Assembly (NCBI GenBank): GCA_049511115.1
Contig: JBEKYH010000279.1
Location: 1-6,931, forward strand
Direction: 5' to 3'
Length of the DNA stretch: 6,931 nucleotides
DNA from: JBEKYH01 sp049511115
GTDB taxonomy: Bacteria > Planctomycetota > Phycisphaerae > Tepidisphaerales > Tepidisphaeraceae
Shown here in pieces: positions 1 to 6,931 of the stretch (the stretch's first letter is position 1; each line of letters begins with the position of its first letter). The translations under genes were made by a program, and so were the position numbers. A model generated the notes under the pieces. It was not told where the DNA came from. It saw only the letters and a list, made by a program, of their open reading frames with translations, and did not search any database.

Positions 1-126
1 ATGAGCGACCGAATCCTGATGCTCTCCGAAGGCAAAGTGGGCGGCGTATTTGATCGCAACGAGGCAACGCAGGAGCGGCTGCTCGCGGCGGCGATTGCAT
101 CACGCGGACAAAGGAGCGGTGAATGA
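1..126 (+). CDS. Sugar ABC transporter ATP-binding protein, C-terminal fragment (XylG/RbsA/MglA-like)
   Basis: This is the 3' end of a gene that begins before the window; 41 codons and a TGA stop at 124-126 are visible. The fragment begins MSDRILMLSEGKVGGVFD and continues with an EATQERLLAAA stretch. That is the usual ending of the second ATPase domain of carbohydrate-importer ATPases of the CUT2 class: the 'sDRilvm.eGk' strand after the H-loop, then an 'eaTqE.il.aA' helix. The ATG at base 1 is almost certainly internal, because the Walker and signature motifs would lie upstream. The cytoplasmic protein would power sugar uptake through the permease encoded next. Its stop overlaps the permease start in ATGA, as expected for a transporter operon. 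The sugar cannot be read from this fragment; xylose or a related sugar is inferred only from the permease. Confidence 0.85.
   Translation: MSDRILMLSEGKVGGVFDRNEATQERLLAAAIASRGQRSGE
111..116 (+). promoter_or_regulatory. Shine-Dalgarno site for the sugar permease gene
   Basis: The sequence AAGGAG lies six bases before the ATG at 123 and nine before a second in-frame ATG at 126. It sits inside the last codons of the ATPase gene. Either ATG is usable, and they differ by one residue. It is the best ribosome binding site in the window and supports coupled translation of ATPase and permease. Confidence 0.75.
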
Positions 127-1313
127 TGGGCACGGCGACGGCCACGATCGAGAAGGCAGAAACTCCAGCCCCCGCGGCGGAATTCAAATCGCTGGCGGTG
201 CGCGATTTTTCACTGGCGATCGCGCTGGCGGTCATCTGGGCCTATTTCGCCGCCGTGACGCACATGAATTTTGTCAGCGCGCGGAACTTGTCCAATTTGG
301 CCGTGGAATTGTCATTGACGTCGGTGCTCGCCCTGGGGGAATTGCTCATCATCCTGTGCGGCCAGATCGACTTGTCGATCGGATCGGGCGTCGGCTTGAT
401 GGGTGGAATGGCGGCGGTGCTGATCACGCTGCACCAGTGGAACGCCGGCGCGGCGATGGCGCTGACGACGGCCGTCGCTCTTGCGGTGTGGCTCCTCATG
501 GGGACGCTGATCGTTACCCAGCGCATGCCATCGTTCATCATCACGCTCGCCGGTTTGTCCGCGTTCAAGGGCTTGCATTGGCAGGTGATTCGCAGCGCGA
601 CCGTGCCGGTGGCGGTGGGGGGGCAGGACAACGCGATGTCGCTGCTCACCACCTGGTTTTTGCCCAAGACCGGCGGGACGATTCTGGCCGGCGTCGTGAT
701 CGTCTGCATCGGCTGGTCGATCATGCGCACGCGGCAGCGGCGCGCGGAATTCGGATTTGCCCTGGAGCCGGCCTCGGTGGCGTTCGGAAAATTCATGGTG
801 CTGTCGCAGTTGGTGATTATTTTCACTCTGGTCTGCAATCAATATCGCGGTATGCCGCTGGCGGCGCTCATTCTCGTGGCCACGGCGCTCATCATCGGAT
901 TTCTGGCCAAAGAGACGCGATTTGGACGGTATCTCTACGCCATCGGCGGCAATGAAGAGGCGGCGAAATTGAGCGGTGTGCCGGTGAAGGCCGTGGTCAT
1001 CACCGCTTTTGGAATCATGGGATTGCTTGTCGCCCTGGGCGGGTTTTTGCAGACGGCTTACCAGGGGAGCTCGACGACGACCGTCGGCGAATTACTCGAA
1101 TTGGATGCCATCACGGCTTGCGTGATCGGCGGGGCGAGTTTGAAGGGCGGGCGCGGCACCGTGATGGGCGTCATCTTCGGGTCGCTCATCATGGCCAGTC
1201 TGCTCAATGGCATGACGCTGATGGCGCTGGCGCCGGAAATCAAATACGAAGTGCGCGGCATAGTATTGGCGATGGCCGTTTTGCTGGATGTGAAGTTGAA
1301 CCGGGAGACCTGA
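123..1313 (+). CDS. xylH: Sugar ABC transporter permease, XylH-like
   Basis: This 396-residue inner-membrane protein would form the channel of a CUT2-type (ribose/xylose family) sugar importer. Many hydrophobic segments are visible, including about residues 28-46, 64-80, 86-104, 112-131, 186-200, 224-239, 244-261, 288-309 and 346-366. Family signatures are LCGQIDLSIGSGVGL (78-92), GRYLYAIGGNEEAAKLSG (268-285, the cytoplasmic loop that contacts the ATPase) and GGASLKGGRGT (336-346). The length and the extra central region, about 160-225, fit XylH (E. coli about 393 residues) better than the shorter RbsC-type permeases of about 320. The N-terminus carries a short Ala/Pro/Glu-rich cytoplasmic tail. 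It overlaps the ATPase gene by four bases and ends two bases before addA. D-xylose is the favoured substrate, but the sequence does not prove specificity; the periplasmic binding protein is not in the window. Confidence 0.85.
   Translation: MMGTATATIEKAETPAPAAEFKSLAVRDFSLAIALAVIWAYFAAVTHMNFVSARNLSNLAVELSLTSVLALGELLIILCGQIDLSIGSGVGLMGGMAAVLITLHQWNAGAAMALTTAVALAVWLLMGTLIVTQRMPSFIITLAGLSAFKGLHWQVIRSATVPVAVGGQDNAMSLLTTWFLPKTGGTILAGVVIVCIGWSIMRTRQRRAEFGFALEPASVAFGKFMVLSQLVIIFTLVCNQYRGMPLAALILVATALIIGFLAKETRFGRYLYAIGGNEEAAKLSGVPVKAVVITAFGIMGLLVALGGFLQTAYQGSSTTTVGELLELDAITACVIGGASLKGGRGTVMGVIFGSLIMASLLNGMTLMALAPEIKYEVRGIVLAMAVLLDVKLNRET
1303..1307 (+). promoter_or_regulatory. Ribosome binding site that fixes the addA start
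   Basis: GGGAG lies eight bases before the GTG at 1316, inside the last codons of the permease gene. It supports GTG 1316 as the start of addA. The reading frame stays open upstream to 1118, but that stretch overlaps the permease and has no conserved content. The next downstream Met, about residue 72, would lie beyond the Walker A motif. Confidence 0.6.
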
Positions 1314-1315
1314 CC

Positions 1316-4300
1316 GTGCCGCAGCGCAAGTGGACCCAGTCGCAGGGGCAGGCGGTCCGATTTCAGGGCAAAAGCCTCCTGGTTTCCGCGGCGGCGGGCA
1401 GCGGCAAGACGACGGTCCTGGCCGACCGATGTGTGCATCTGGTCTGCGACGCCCCGGGACCCGAGCATGAGCGGTGCGAGGTCGATCAATTGCTGGTGGT
1501 CACCTTCACCGAAGACGCGGCCGCCGAAATGCGCGGGCGCATTCAAGATGCCCTCACGCGGCGCATCGGCGAGGAGGCCGCTCCGACAAAGTGGCTGCTG
1601 CGGCAACTCGCCCTTGTGGAGCACGCCCAGATCAGCACCATTCACTCCTTTTGCGCGCGGCTGCTGCGTGAACATTTCAGCCTTGCGGGGATTGATCCGC
1701 GCTTTGTGGTGATGGACGCCGACGAGGCGATGCTCCTGCGCATCGAGACGGCGCGCGAGTTATTTGCCGACCGGTACGAGCGCGACGGCGGCGTGGAATT
1801 CCGCGATTTTCTCGATACCTATGCCGGCGGGGATGCGGAAAGGCTCGTCGATCGGGTCTGCCGCGCGCATGATCTGCTGTGCAGTCTGGAGTCGCCCGAT
1901 GAATGGCTGCGGCAAGCGATTGGCCGCGTGGAGGAGGCAGGGGAAAAGCCTCTGAAAAAGTCGCAGGCAGGACAAGAATTGCTGCGGCTCGTGGACGCAT
2001 CGCTGGCGGCGCTGGCGCGGAATTGCGCGGCGACGTTGGAACGCTTGCGGGCAATGATCGGGTTTGCGGCGTATGTCGAGCGCCTCGCGGAATGGTCGGC
2101 CACGGTTGGAACCTGGAGGAAGATTGTTGCGCGCGACGGGTTTGATGCGCTGGCGGAGGCCGTGGGAAGCTTTGAGCCGGATCGATTACCGCCGGTCGGC
2201 CCAGATGTGCCCAACAGGGATTTCGCCAAGGGTCTCGTCGATTCGATCAAATCGCAGATGCGAAAGGGCGACTTGGACGAGTGGACCCAATTCAACGAGG
2301 CCGAATGGCGCGACGGACAGCGAACCACTGCGCCGTCGGCAAAGTATTTTGCAGGATTGGTCGAAGAATTTTCGGGGCGGTATGGCGAAGCCAAGGCGCT
2401 CCAGCGCGGCGTGGATTTTTCCGACCTGGAACGAAAGGCGCTCGATATTCTGCGGCAGCGTGGCGAGGAAGGCGGCTGGGAACCGTCGCCAGTCGCGCGC
2501 GAGTGCCATCGGCGCTATCGGCACGTGCTGGTGGATGAGTACCAGGACGTGAACGGCTTGCAGGATGCGATTCTGCGGTTGGTGAGCACGGAATGCGTCG
2601 CGGGCGAAGGGGCATATGAGCCGAATCTGTTTGCAGTGGGCGATGTGAAGCAGAGCATCTACCGGTTTCGCTTGGCCGACCCAAAGCGATTCCTCCAGCG
2701 TGAGGCGGATTTCCGCGATGTCAAAAACACCCTGGGGGCGACGATTGATCTGCAGGAAAACTTCCGCAGCCGTGAACCTCTGCTCGAGGCGGTGAATGAA
2801 GTTTTCCGGCGGGTAATGACCCGCGAGGCGGCGGAGATCGAATATGGAAAGAGCCACGAACTGCGCGCGCCCGCGGAGTTGCGGTTTCCCGCTCCCGATG
2901 GAAAGCCACGCTTCGCAGGGGCGCCGATTGAATTGCATGTGCTGAGCGCATCGACGGCCGAGGAGGACGAAGAGAGTGATGACGTGGAGCCGTCGGAATG
3001 GGAGCGAGCGGAATACGAGGCGGCGCTGTGCGCGCGGCGGATTCTGTGCCTCACCGGAAAAGACGGGTCGGACCCCGTCTGGATCGGCGACCGGCCGGCG
3101 GATTTTGGCGACGTGGCGATTTTATTTCGCTCGCTCAGGGGCAGGGCCGATGATTTCGCCCGCATTCTTCGCGCCCACGGCATCGCCGTTCATTACAGCG
3201 GCGGCGCGGGATTCTTCGACGCGACGGAAGTCCGCGACATGGTGGCGCTGCTGAGCCTGCTGGACAACCAGCAGCAGGACATCGCCATGGCGGCGTTTTT
3301 GCGCAGCCCCATGGCGCGCCTGTGGGAGATCGGCGGCGCCGACGAAGCGCTGGCGCGGATTCGATTGGCTTACCCCGCGAAAGTCGCGGAAGACAGCGCG
3401 GAGGGAGGTGGCGCGACAGAGGGAATCACCTTTCATCAGGCGGTGGCGCGCTATGCCGCAGACCATGCGGATGAACTCGGAAAGCGGCTCGCGGAGTTGC
3501 TGGCTCAGTTATCGCGCTGGCGCGATGCCGCGCGGCAGCGGACACTGGCCGAGCTTGTCTGGACCATCTATGACGAAACTGGATATCTCACCTATGTCGC
3601 CGGCCTGGAGAATGGGGAGCAGCGCACCGCCAACCTGCTGCAATTTCACGAGCGTGCCCGGCAATTTGGCTCGTTCCTGAAACAGGGGTTGCACCGCTTC
3701 ATGAGTTTCCTGCAGAGGCTCCGCGAGGAGACAGACCTGAGCCTGCCGTCGATTTCCGACGAAAATCAGCGGGCCGTGCGGCTGATGACCATCCACAAAT
3801 CCAAGGGATTGGAGTTTCCGATCGTGATCGTTCCCGACCTGGGCAAGCGCCACAATCTCGCCGACGCCGGCGGCGATATTCTGTTGGAGCGAGAAAGCGG
3901 CCTGGGGTTGAAGGTCGTCGATCGCCAGCGGCTGATTCGTTATCCCTCCCTGAGTTGGCTGCTGGCGAGTGAAAGTGTGCGGCGGCAAAGCCTGGCCGAG
4001 GAGCTGCGGCTTTTGTATGTCGCGATGACGCGGGCCAAGGAGCATCTCATTTTGGTGGGGACCAGCGCCGATAAATCGCTGGATCAATGGGCCGGCAAAT
4101 TTGCCGGGCGCAGCGGGGCGTTTTCGACCGAAGAAATTCTGGGCGCCAATTCGATGCTCGATTGGCTCGGTCCAGCCCAGGCGGCATGTGGGAGCGGCGT
4201 GCTGGAACTGACGGTCCACTCAAGCGACGAAATGAAGGCGTGGCCGGCCGCGGCAAATGCTCTGGTCGCGGCAAGTGACGCGCGGGCTGATCTTGCGGAG

Positions 4301-5047
4301 CTAAAGCCGCTGTCACCGCCACCCGCCGCAGACGCAAAAGCGGCCGAGATTATCGCGCGCTTGGAATTGGAATACCCGCGCCAGGCGATGACGACGCTCG
4401 CCGCCACGATCGCCGCGACCGCCGTGGCGGAGGAAAGGGAGATCGACGATTACGGTGACGAATGGACGGCCCCGCCGCTGGAAACGGAGGTGGAGCTTCC
4501 CGTTTTGACCAGTGCCTCTGGCGCGGCTCGGCCGCCTCTCTCGCCCGCCCAGGTTGGTGAGGCCACGCATCGGGTGCTGGAACATCTGGATTATCTTCGC
4601 GCCTGCGATGCGGCGGACATCGAATCGCAAATTGCCAAGCTCGCGGAACGGCGGCTTCTTGATGACGCCGAGGCCACATGCGTTGATCGAGACGCAATCG
4701 CCTGGTTTGTGGCAACGGATTTGGGACAGCGGCTCAAGGCGAACGCTGCCGGATTACTGCGCGAGATTCCCTTCGCCCTTGCCGCCCGGACCGATTCCGA
4801 TGATCCCATGGACGCCGTCATGATTCGCGGCCGGATCGATCTGATCGTGCCGGACGGCGCCGGCGTGGCAGTGGTGGATTACAAAACCGATCGCCTGCGC
4901 TCCCACGAGGTGGAGGCGCGGGCCCGCGAATACGCCACCCAGATCGGCATCTACCGCCAAGCTTTGCAACGTATCGGCGGCTTTAAGGTCAGCGGCGTTT
5001 ATCTGGTTTTTCTGTATCCGCGAGTGATTTGGACGGATGGGGGGTAG
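1316..5047 (+). CDS. addA: AddA, helicase-nuclease subunit of AddAB (RecBCD-like) recombination enzyme
   Basis: This UvrD/SF1A-type helicase of 1243 residues carries a C-terminal RecB-family nuclease and is close to the usual AddA length of about 1230. With AddB it would unwind and trim double-strand DNA ends and prepare 3' tails for RecA. Visible motifs, numbered from GTG 1316: Walker A AAAGSGKT (25-32), VVTFTEDAAAEM (61-72), STIHSFCARLLREHF (107-121), Walker B DEYQD (407-411), GDVKQSIYRFR (442-452), ENFRS (481-485), TIHKSKGLEFP (825-835) and LYVAMTRAKEHL (900-911). The nuclease shows GEATHRVLEH (1081-1090, His1085), GRID (Asp1175), VDYKTDR (Asp1188, Lys1190) and QIGIY (Gln1209-Tyr1213), so it should be catalytically complete. 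GDVKQSIYRFR and the histidine-bearing nuclease motif favour AddA over RecB or UvrD. An acidic stretch (549-562) and a poorly conserved linker (about 950-1075) interrupt the core. It starts two bases after the permease stop and is probably co-transcribed with it. No addB lies beside it. Confidence 0.93.
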   Translation: MPQRKWTQSQGQAVRFQGKSLLVSAAAGSGKTTVLADRCVHLVCDAPGPEHERCEVDQLLVVTFTEDAAAEMRGRIQDALTRRIGEEAAPTKWLLRQLALVEHAQISTIHSFCARLLREHFSLAGIDPRFVVMDADEAMLLRIETARELFADRYERDGGVEFRDFLDTYAGGDAERLVDRVCRAHDLLCSLESPDEWLRQAIGRVEEAGEKPLKKSQAGQELLRLVDASLAALARNCAATLERLRAMIGFAAYVERLAEWSATVGTWRKIVARDGFDALAEAVGSFEPDRLPPVGPDVPNRDFAKGLVDSIKSQMRKGDLDEWTQFNEAEWRDGQRTTAPSAKYFAGLVEEFSGRYGEAKALQRGVDFSDLERKALDILRQRGEEGGWEPSPVARECHRRYRHVLVDEYQDVNGLQDAILRLVSTECVAGEGAYEPNLFAVGDVKQSIYRFRLADPKRFLQREADFRDVKNTLGATIDLQENFRSREPLLEAVNEVFRRVMTREAAEIEYGKSHELRAPAELRFPAPDGKPRFAGAPIELHVLSASTAEEDEESDDVEPSEWERAEYEAALCARRILCLTGKDGSDPVWIGDRPADFGDVAILFRSLRGRADDFARILRAHGIAVHYSGGAGFFDATEVRDMVALLSLLDNQQQDIAMAAFLRSPMARLWEIGGADEALARIRLAYPAKVAEDSAEGGGATEGITFHQAVARYAADHADELGKRLAELLAQLSRWRDAARQRTLAELVWTIYDETGYLTYVAGLENGEQRTANLLQFHERARQFGSFLKQGLHRFMSFLQRLREETDLSLPSISDENQRAVRLMTIHKSKGLEFPIVIVPDLGKRHNLADAGGDILLERESGLGLKVVDRQRLIRYPSLSWLLASESVRRQSLAEELRLLYVAMTRAKEHLILVGTSADKSLDQWAGKFAGRSGAFSTEEILGANSMLDWLGPAQAACGSGVLELTVHSSDEMKAWPAAANALVAASDARADLAELKPLSPPPAADAKAAEIIARLELEYPRQAMTTLAATIAATAVAEEREIDDYGDEWTAPPLETEVELPVLTSASGAARPPLSPAQVGEATHRVLEHLDYLRACDAADIESQIAKLAERRLLDDAEATCVDRDAIAWFVATDLGQRLKANAAGLLREIPFALAARTDSDDPMDAVMIRGRIDLIVPDGAGVAVVDYKTDRLRSHEVEARAREYATQIGIYRQALQRIGGFKVSGVYLVFLYPRVIWTDGG

Positions 5048-5066
5048 CGGCGGGCGGCGGAATTCT

Positions 5067-5390
5067 TCATTTGGCCGACAGTGCGCGATCGAGCTTTATC
5101 AGAGTCTCCTGCCGGGGAATGTGCTTGCCGGATTCGATGCGGCTTATGGTCTCCAAACGGATTCCAGAGCGACGGGCAAGTTCGGTTTGCGTCCAGCCGC
5201 GACGAATGCGGTCGCCGATCAGATCGCGAGCGATGGAGACGTCAATGGCGGCGCGCGCCTCCACATTACCCTGCGCATCGGGACGAGGGCGAGTGGGAAG
5301 CATTCGGGCTTTCTCCATGAGAAGATCAAAGTCCTTGCGCGAAATGACAACCAGTTCATCATTGGCAATGGAAATGGTTTGCAGCGTCAT
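5067..5390 (-). CDS. Small XRE-family helix-turn-helix regulator, antitoxin-like
   Basis: This 107-residue, probably cytoplasmic protein has two parts. Residues 1-30 hold a short beta/helix element with VVISRKDFDLLMEKA (14-28), which resembles the 'vvl.r.eye.L...A' N-terminal segment of many antitoxin-like proteins. A Pro-rich linker (32-39) and a helix (48-62) follow. The classic XRE/Cro-CI HTH lies at about 56-104, with TQTELARRSGI (67-77) as the first HTH helix and turn and LETISRIESGK (79-89) as the recognition helix region. It would bind DNA, likely as a dimer, and might repress its own promoter. Its ATG is 44 bases after the phosphomannomutase stop on the same strand. Its stop lies 19 bases from the addA stop, converging. 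No good ribosome binding site precedes the ATG; see the promoter at 5397-5426. No toxin gene lies beside it, so an antitoxin role is unproven; a stand-alone regulator is equally possible. Confidence 0.85.
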   Translation of the reverse strand: MTLQTISIANDELVVISRKDFDLLMEKARMLPTRPRPDAQGNVEARAAIDVSIARDLIGDRIRRGWTQTELARRSGIRLETISRIESGKHIPRQETLIKLDRALSAK

Positions 5391-5396
5391 TTTCTG

Positions 5397-5426
5397 GCTA
5401 TAGTATCAACAAGGCGGAAAAGTCAA
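5397..5426 (-). promoter_or_regulatory. Possible sigma70-type promoter for the small XRE gene
   Basis: On the minus strand TTGACT (5426-5421) is followed after 18 bases by TATAGC (5402-5397), or after 15 bases by TACTAT (5405-5400). The first hexamer matches the -35 consensus in five of six positions; each -10 candidate matches in four. Transcription would begin at or within a few bases of the ATG at 5390, giving a leaderless or nearly leaderless mRNA. That fits the lack of a Shine-Dalgarno sequence. The site fills the gap after the phosphomannomutase stop, so the small gene may be expressed independently. The match could be chance. Confidence 0.35.
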
Positions 5427-5434
5427 ATCGCCGC

Positions 5435-6832
5435 TCAATGTCCATGCACCGGTTCGCCCAAAAGCAATTTGAGCTCCGCGAATTTCTCGTCCAGTTGCTT
5501 TTGGCTCTGTGCTTCCAGATTCAATCGCAACAGCGGCTCGGTATTTGACGGCCGGACGTTAAACCACCACTCGCCGTTGTCGATGGTGATCCCGTCGAGG
5601 TAGTCGATTTTCGCCTTGGGATACGCCCCGGCCAGCTCGCGGATTTTGGCGTCCTTATCGGGCACCTGGAAATTGATCTCGCCGCTTTGGTGGTAGCGGC
5701 GCAGGGGGGCGACCAGTTCGCTCAGGGGTTTTGGCTGAGCCGATACAATCGACAGCAGTCGTGCAAAGGCAATCGCCCCGCTGTCGGCGAAAAAGTTGTC
5801 GCGGAAATAGAAATGCCCGGAGAGTTCACCGCCGAAAACGGCGGAGGTTTCAGCCAGGGTCTTCTTGATGAAGGCATGCCCCACGCGGTCGCGGCGCGGT
5901 ACGCCCCCCGCGGCCGTGATCTCGTCGGCGACCACTCGGCTGGAGCGAAGATCGTAGACGATGGTCGCCCCGCGATTGCCAGGCTGCTTCAGAAAATCGC
6001 GGGCGATTAGCGCCGTCGCCAGGTCCGAACCGATCAGGCGGGCCGTTTCATCCAGGAACACGCAACGATCCGCGTCGCCGTCGAAACAGGCGCCCAGGTC
6101 CGGCTCTTCGCGGCGAATCCGCTCTTTAAGCAGATCAAGATTCGCCTCGACCAGCGGATTCGGCTCATGCGTAAATTTACCGGTGATTTCAAAGAGCAGG
6201 GGGATAAGCGTCAGGCCCGGCACATCGCCGAAAACAGCCGGGACCATCTTGCCGGCCATTCCGTTGCTGCCATCGACGACAACGCGCAATGGGCGTTTGA
6301 GATCCAGGAATTTCAGCACGTGAGCGCGATAGGGACCCCACAAATCCATTTCGGAATAATCGCCGACCGGCGACGCGCTGGCCGACGCCGAATTGTCTTG
6401 CGGCATGGAAGCGGCGATGCGCTTGATGTCATCGAGCCCCGAAGCCGAGCCAATCGGACGGGCCTTTGGGCCGCTGATTTTAAAGCCGTTGTATTGCGCC
6501 GGATTGTGGCTCGCGGTCGTCTGAATCCCGCCCAGGGCGCCCAGGTGGTTGATGGCGAAGTAGATCATCGACGTGTCGATCATGCCGATGTCGATGACAT
6601 TCAATCCGGCAGCACGAATTCCGTCGCACAGGGCCTTGGCCAGCGACGGCGAGCTGAGCCGCATGTCACGGCCGACGACCAGGGTGTCGTTTAACTTTAC
6701 TTCGTTGGGCGATACTTTTTGCTGCCGCAGGAATTGCGCCGAGGCATGCCCAATTTTCCAGGCGGTCGCCTCGTTCAACATGTCGGGATAGGTAGCGCGG
6801 ACGTCGTAGGCTTTGAATATTTTTTCGATCAT
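5435..6832 (-). CDS. manB: Phosphomannomutase/phosphoglucomutase (alpha-D-phosphohexomutase family)
   Basis: This complete 465-residue cytoplasmic enzyme would interconvert hexose 1- and 6-phosphates (mannose and/or glucose), feeding GDP-mannose or UDP-glucose synthesis and glycogen or cell-surface sugars. All four family sites are visible. TTASHNP (105-111) carries the catalytic phosphoserine Ser108. DGDADR (251-256) binds the metal. GGELSGH (334-340) recognises the sugar. RPSNTEPLLR (427-436) binds phosphate. The start MIEKIFKAYD fits the normal N-terminus of the family, and the total length is typical (about 450-470). The N-terminal 'YDIRG' motif is YDVRA here (9-13). An Ala/Ser-rich loop (148-154) is probably a surface insertion. 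I see no clear Shine-Dalgarno site before the ATG. The small XRE gene follows 44 bases downstream on the same strand. PMM versus PGM preference cannot be decided from sequence, so the symbol is by family. Confidence 0.92.
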   Translation of the reverse strand: MIEKIFKAYDVRATYPDMLNEATAWKIGHASAQFLRQQKVSPNEVKLNDTLVVGRDMRLSSPSLAKALCDGIRAAGLNVIDIGMIDTSMIYFAINHLGALGGIQTTASHNPAQYNGFKISGPKARPIGSASGLDDIKRIAASMPQDNSASASASPVGDYSEMDLWGPYRAHVLKFLDLKRPLRVVVDGSNGMAGKMVPAVFGDVPGLTLIPLLFEITGKFTHEPNPLVEANLDLLKERIRREEPDLGACFDGDADRCVFLDETARLIGSDLATALIARDFLKQPGNRGATIVYDLRSSRVVADEITAAGGVPRRDRVGHAFIKKTLAETSAVFGGELSGHFYFRDNFFADSGAIAFARLLSIVSAQPKPLSELVAPLRRYHQSGEINFQVPDKDAKIRELAGAYPKAKIDYLDGITIDNGEWWFNVRPSNTEPLLRLNLEAQSQKQLDEKFAELKLLLGEPVHGH

Positions 6833-6855
6833 AAGAGCGAAACCCGAGTTTTCAC

Positions 6856-6882
6856 CACAGAGGACGCAGAGGACGCAGAGGA
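6856..6882. repeat. Three tandem 9-bp units upstream of manB
   Basis: The plus strand reads cacagagga (6856-6864), then cgcagagga twice (6865-6873 and 6874-6882). The last two units are identical and the first differs by one base. It lies 24 bases before the manB start, in non-coding DNA. From memory, 'ccacagaggacacagag'-like tandem strings are common dispersed intergenic repeats in planctomycetes and some other bacteria; this copy would belong to that group. Function is unknown. Confidence 0.75.
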
Positions 6883-6906
6883 AATACCGCGGATATCGAC
6901 GGTATT
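6883..6906. other. 24-bp imperfect dyad (inverted repeat) next to the 9-bp repeat
   Basis: Arms AATACCG (6883-6889) and CGGTATT (6900-6906) are perfect inverted repeats separated by 10 bases. The spacer is itself centred on the palindrome GATATC (6892-6897), on the same axis. In total 10 of 12 base pairs are symmetrical. It begins immediately after the last 9-bp unit, 50 bases upstream of manB. It could be an operator, or a hairpin that is part of the repeat element. There is no T-run beside it on either strand, so a rho-independent terminator is unlikely. Confidence 0.55.
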
Positions 6907-6931
6907 AAATGCTCCCCTCTCATCTATCGGC

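Noticed and set aside
617..623. Run of seven G in the permease gene, a possible frameshift site
   Set aside because: The reading frame is intact through it (AVGGQDN) and no alternative product makes sense.
50..955. 301-codon open frame on the plus strand overlapping the permease
   Set aside because: Its composition (Arg, Gly, His, Asp) is typical of an out-of-frame reading of a GC-rich gene; the permease frame carries the real family motifs.
1118..1315. 66-codon N-terminal extension of the addA reading frame
   Set aside because: It overlaps the well-supported permease gene, its translation is Arg/His/Gly-rich with no AddA similarity, and GTG 1316 has a ribosome binding site and yields the normal AddA N-terminus before Walker A.
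1058..1675. 205-codon open frame on the minus strand
   Set aside because: It lies antisense to the permease end and the AddA Walker A region, has no recognisable domain, and both sense genes are certain.
5048..5066. Possible bidirectional terminator between addA and the XRE gene
   Set aside because: The 19-base gap is G/C-rich but shows no hairpin followed by a T-run on either strand.
6833..6931. Open frame on the minus strand through the region upstream of manB, ending in a TGA that overlaps the manB ATG
   Set aside because: It runs through the tandem repeat and gives a Ser/Ala-rich low-complexity peptide; the 99-base open stretch is short enough to be chance. A gene end cannot be fully excluded because the window stops here.

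Overview
The window reads as an ordinary, dense bacterial chromosome segment of roughly 60% GC. It holds one 3' gene fragment, four complete genes and a 99-base upstream region. A planctomycete-type organism is my best guess, but weakly supported. It rests on the style of the short XRE regulator, the form of the phosphomannomutase, and a 'cacagagga/cgcagagga' 9-bp repeat of the kind I associate with intergenic regions in such genomes. No marker gene settles the taxonomy.

Bases 1-1313 (+) are the end of a sugar ABC transporter operon. They hold the last 41 codons of an ATP-binding subunit and a complete XylH-like inner-membrane permease. The two overlap by four bases (ATGA) and are probably translationally coupled. 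Two bases after the permease stop, a GTG-started gene of 1243 codons (1316-5047, +) encodes AddA. AddA is the helicase-nuclease subunit of the AddAB double-strand break repair enzyme, and all its helicase motifs and its C-terminal nuclease motif are intact. Its usual partner AddB is not next to it.

The second part runs on the minus strand. A phosphomannomutase/phosphoglucomutase (6832-5435) is followed after 44 bases by a small XRE-family helix-turn-helix protein (5390-5067). The small gene converges on addA with only 19 bases between the stops. It may have its own promoter in the 44-base gap, so close to the ATG that its transcript could be leaderless. The last 99 bases (6833-6931), upstream of the phosphomannomutase, hold three 9-bp tandem units and, directly beside them, a 24-bp imperfect dyad.

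The genes do not form one pathway. Sugar uptake and hexose-phosphate interconversion both belong to carbohydrate metabolism, while AddA belongs to DNA repair and seems to share a transcript with the transporter only by position. I see no clear sign of a novel system. The points most worth a second look are the addA placement without addB, the lone antitoxin-like regulator, and the repeat plus dyad at the right end.
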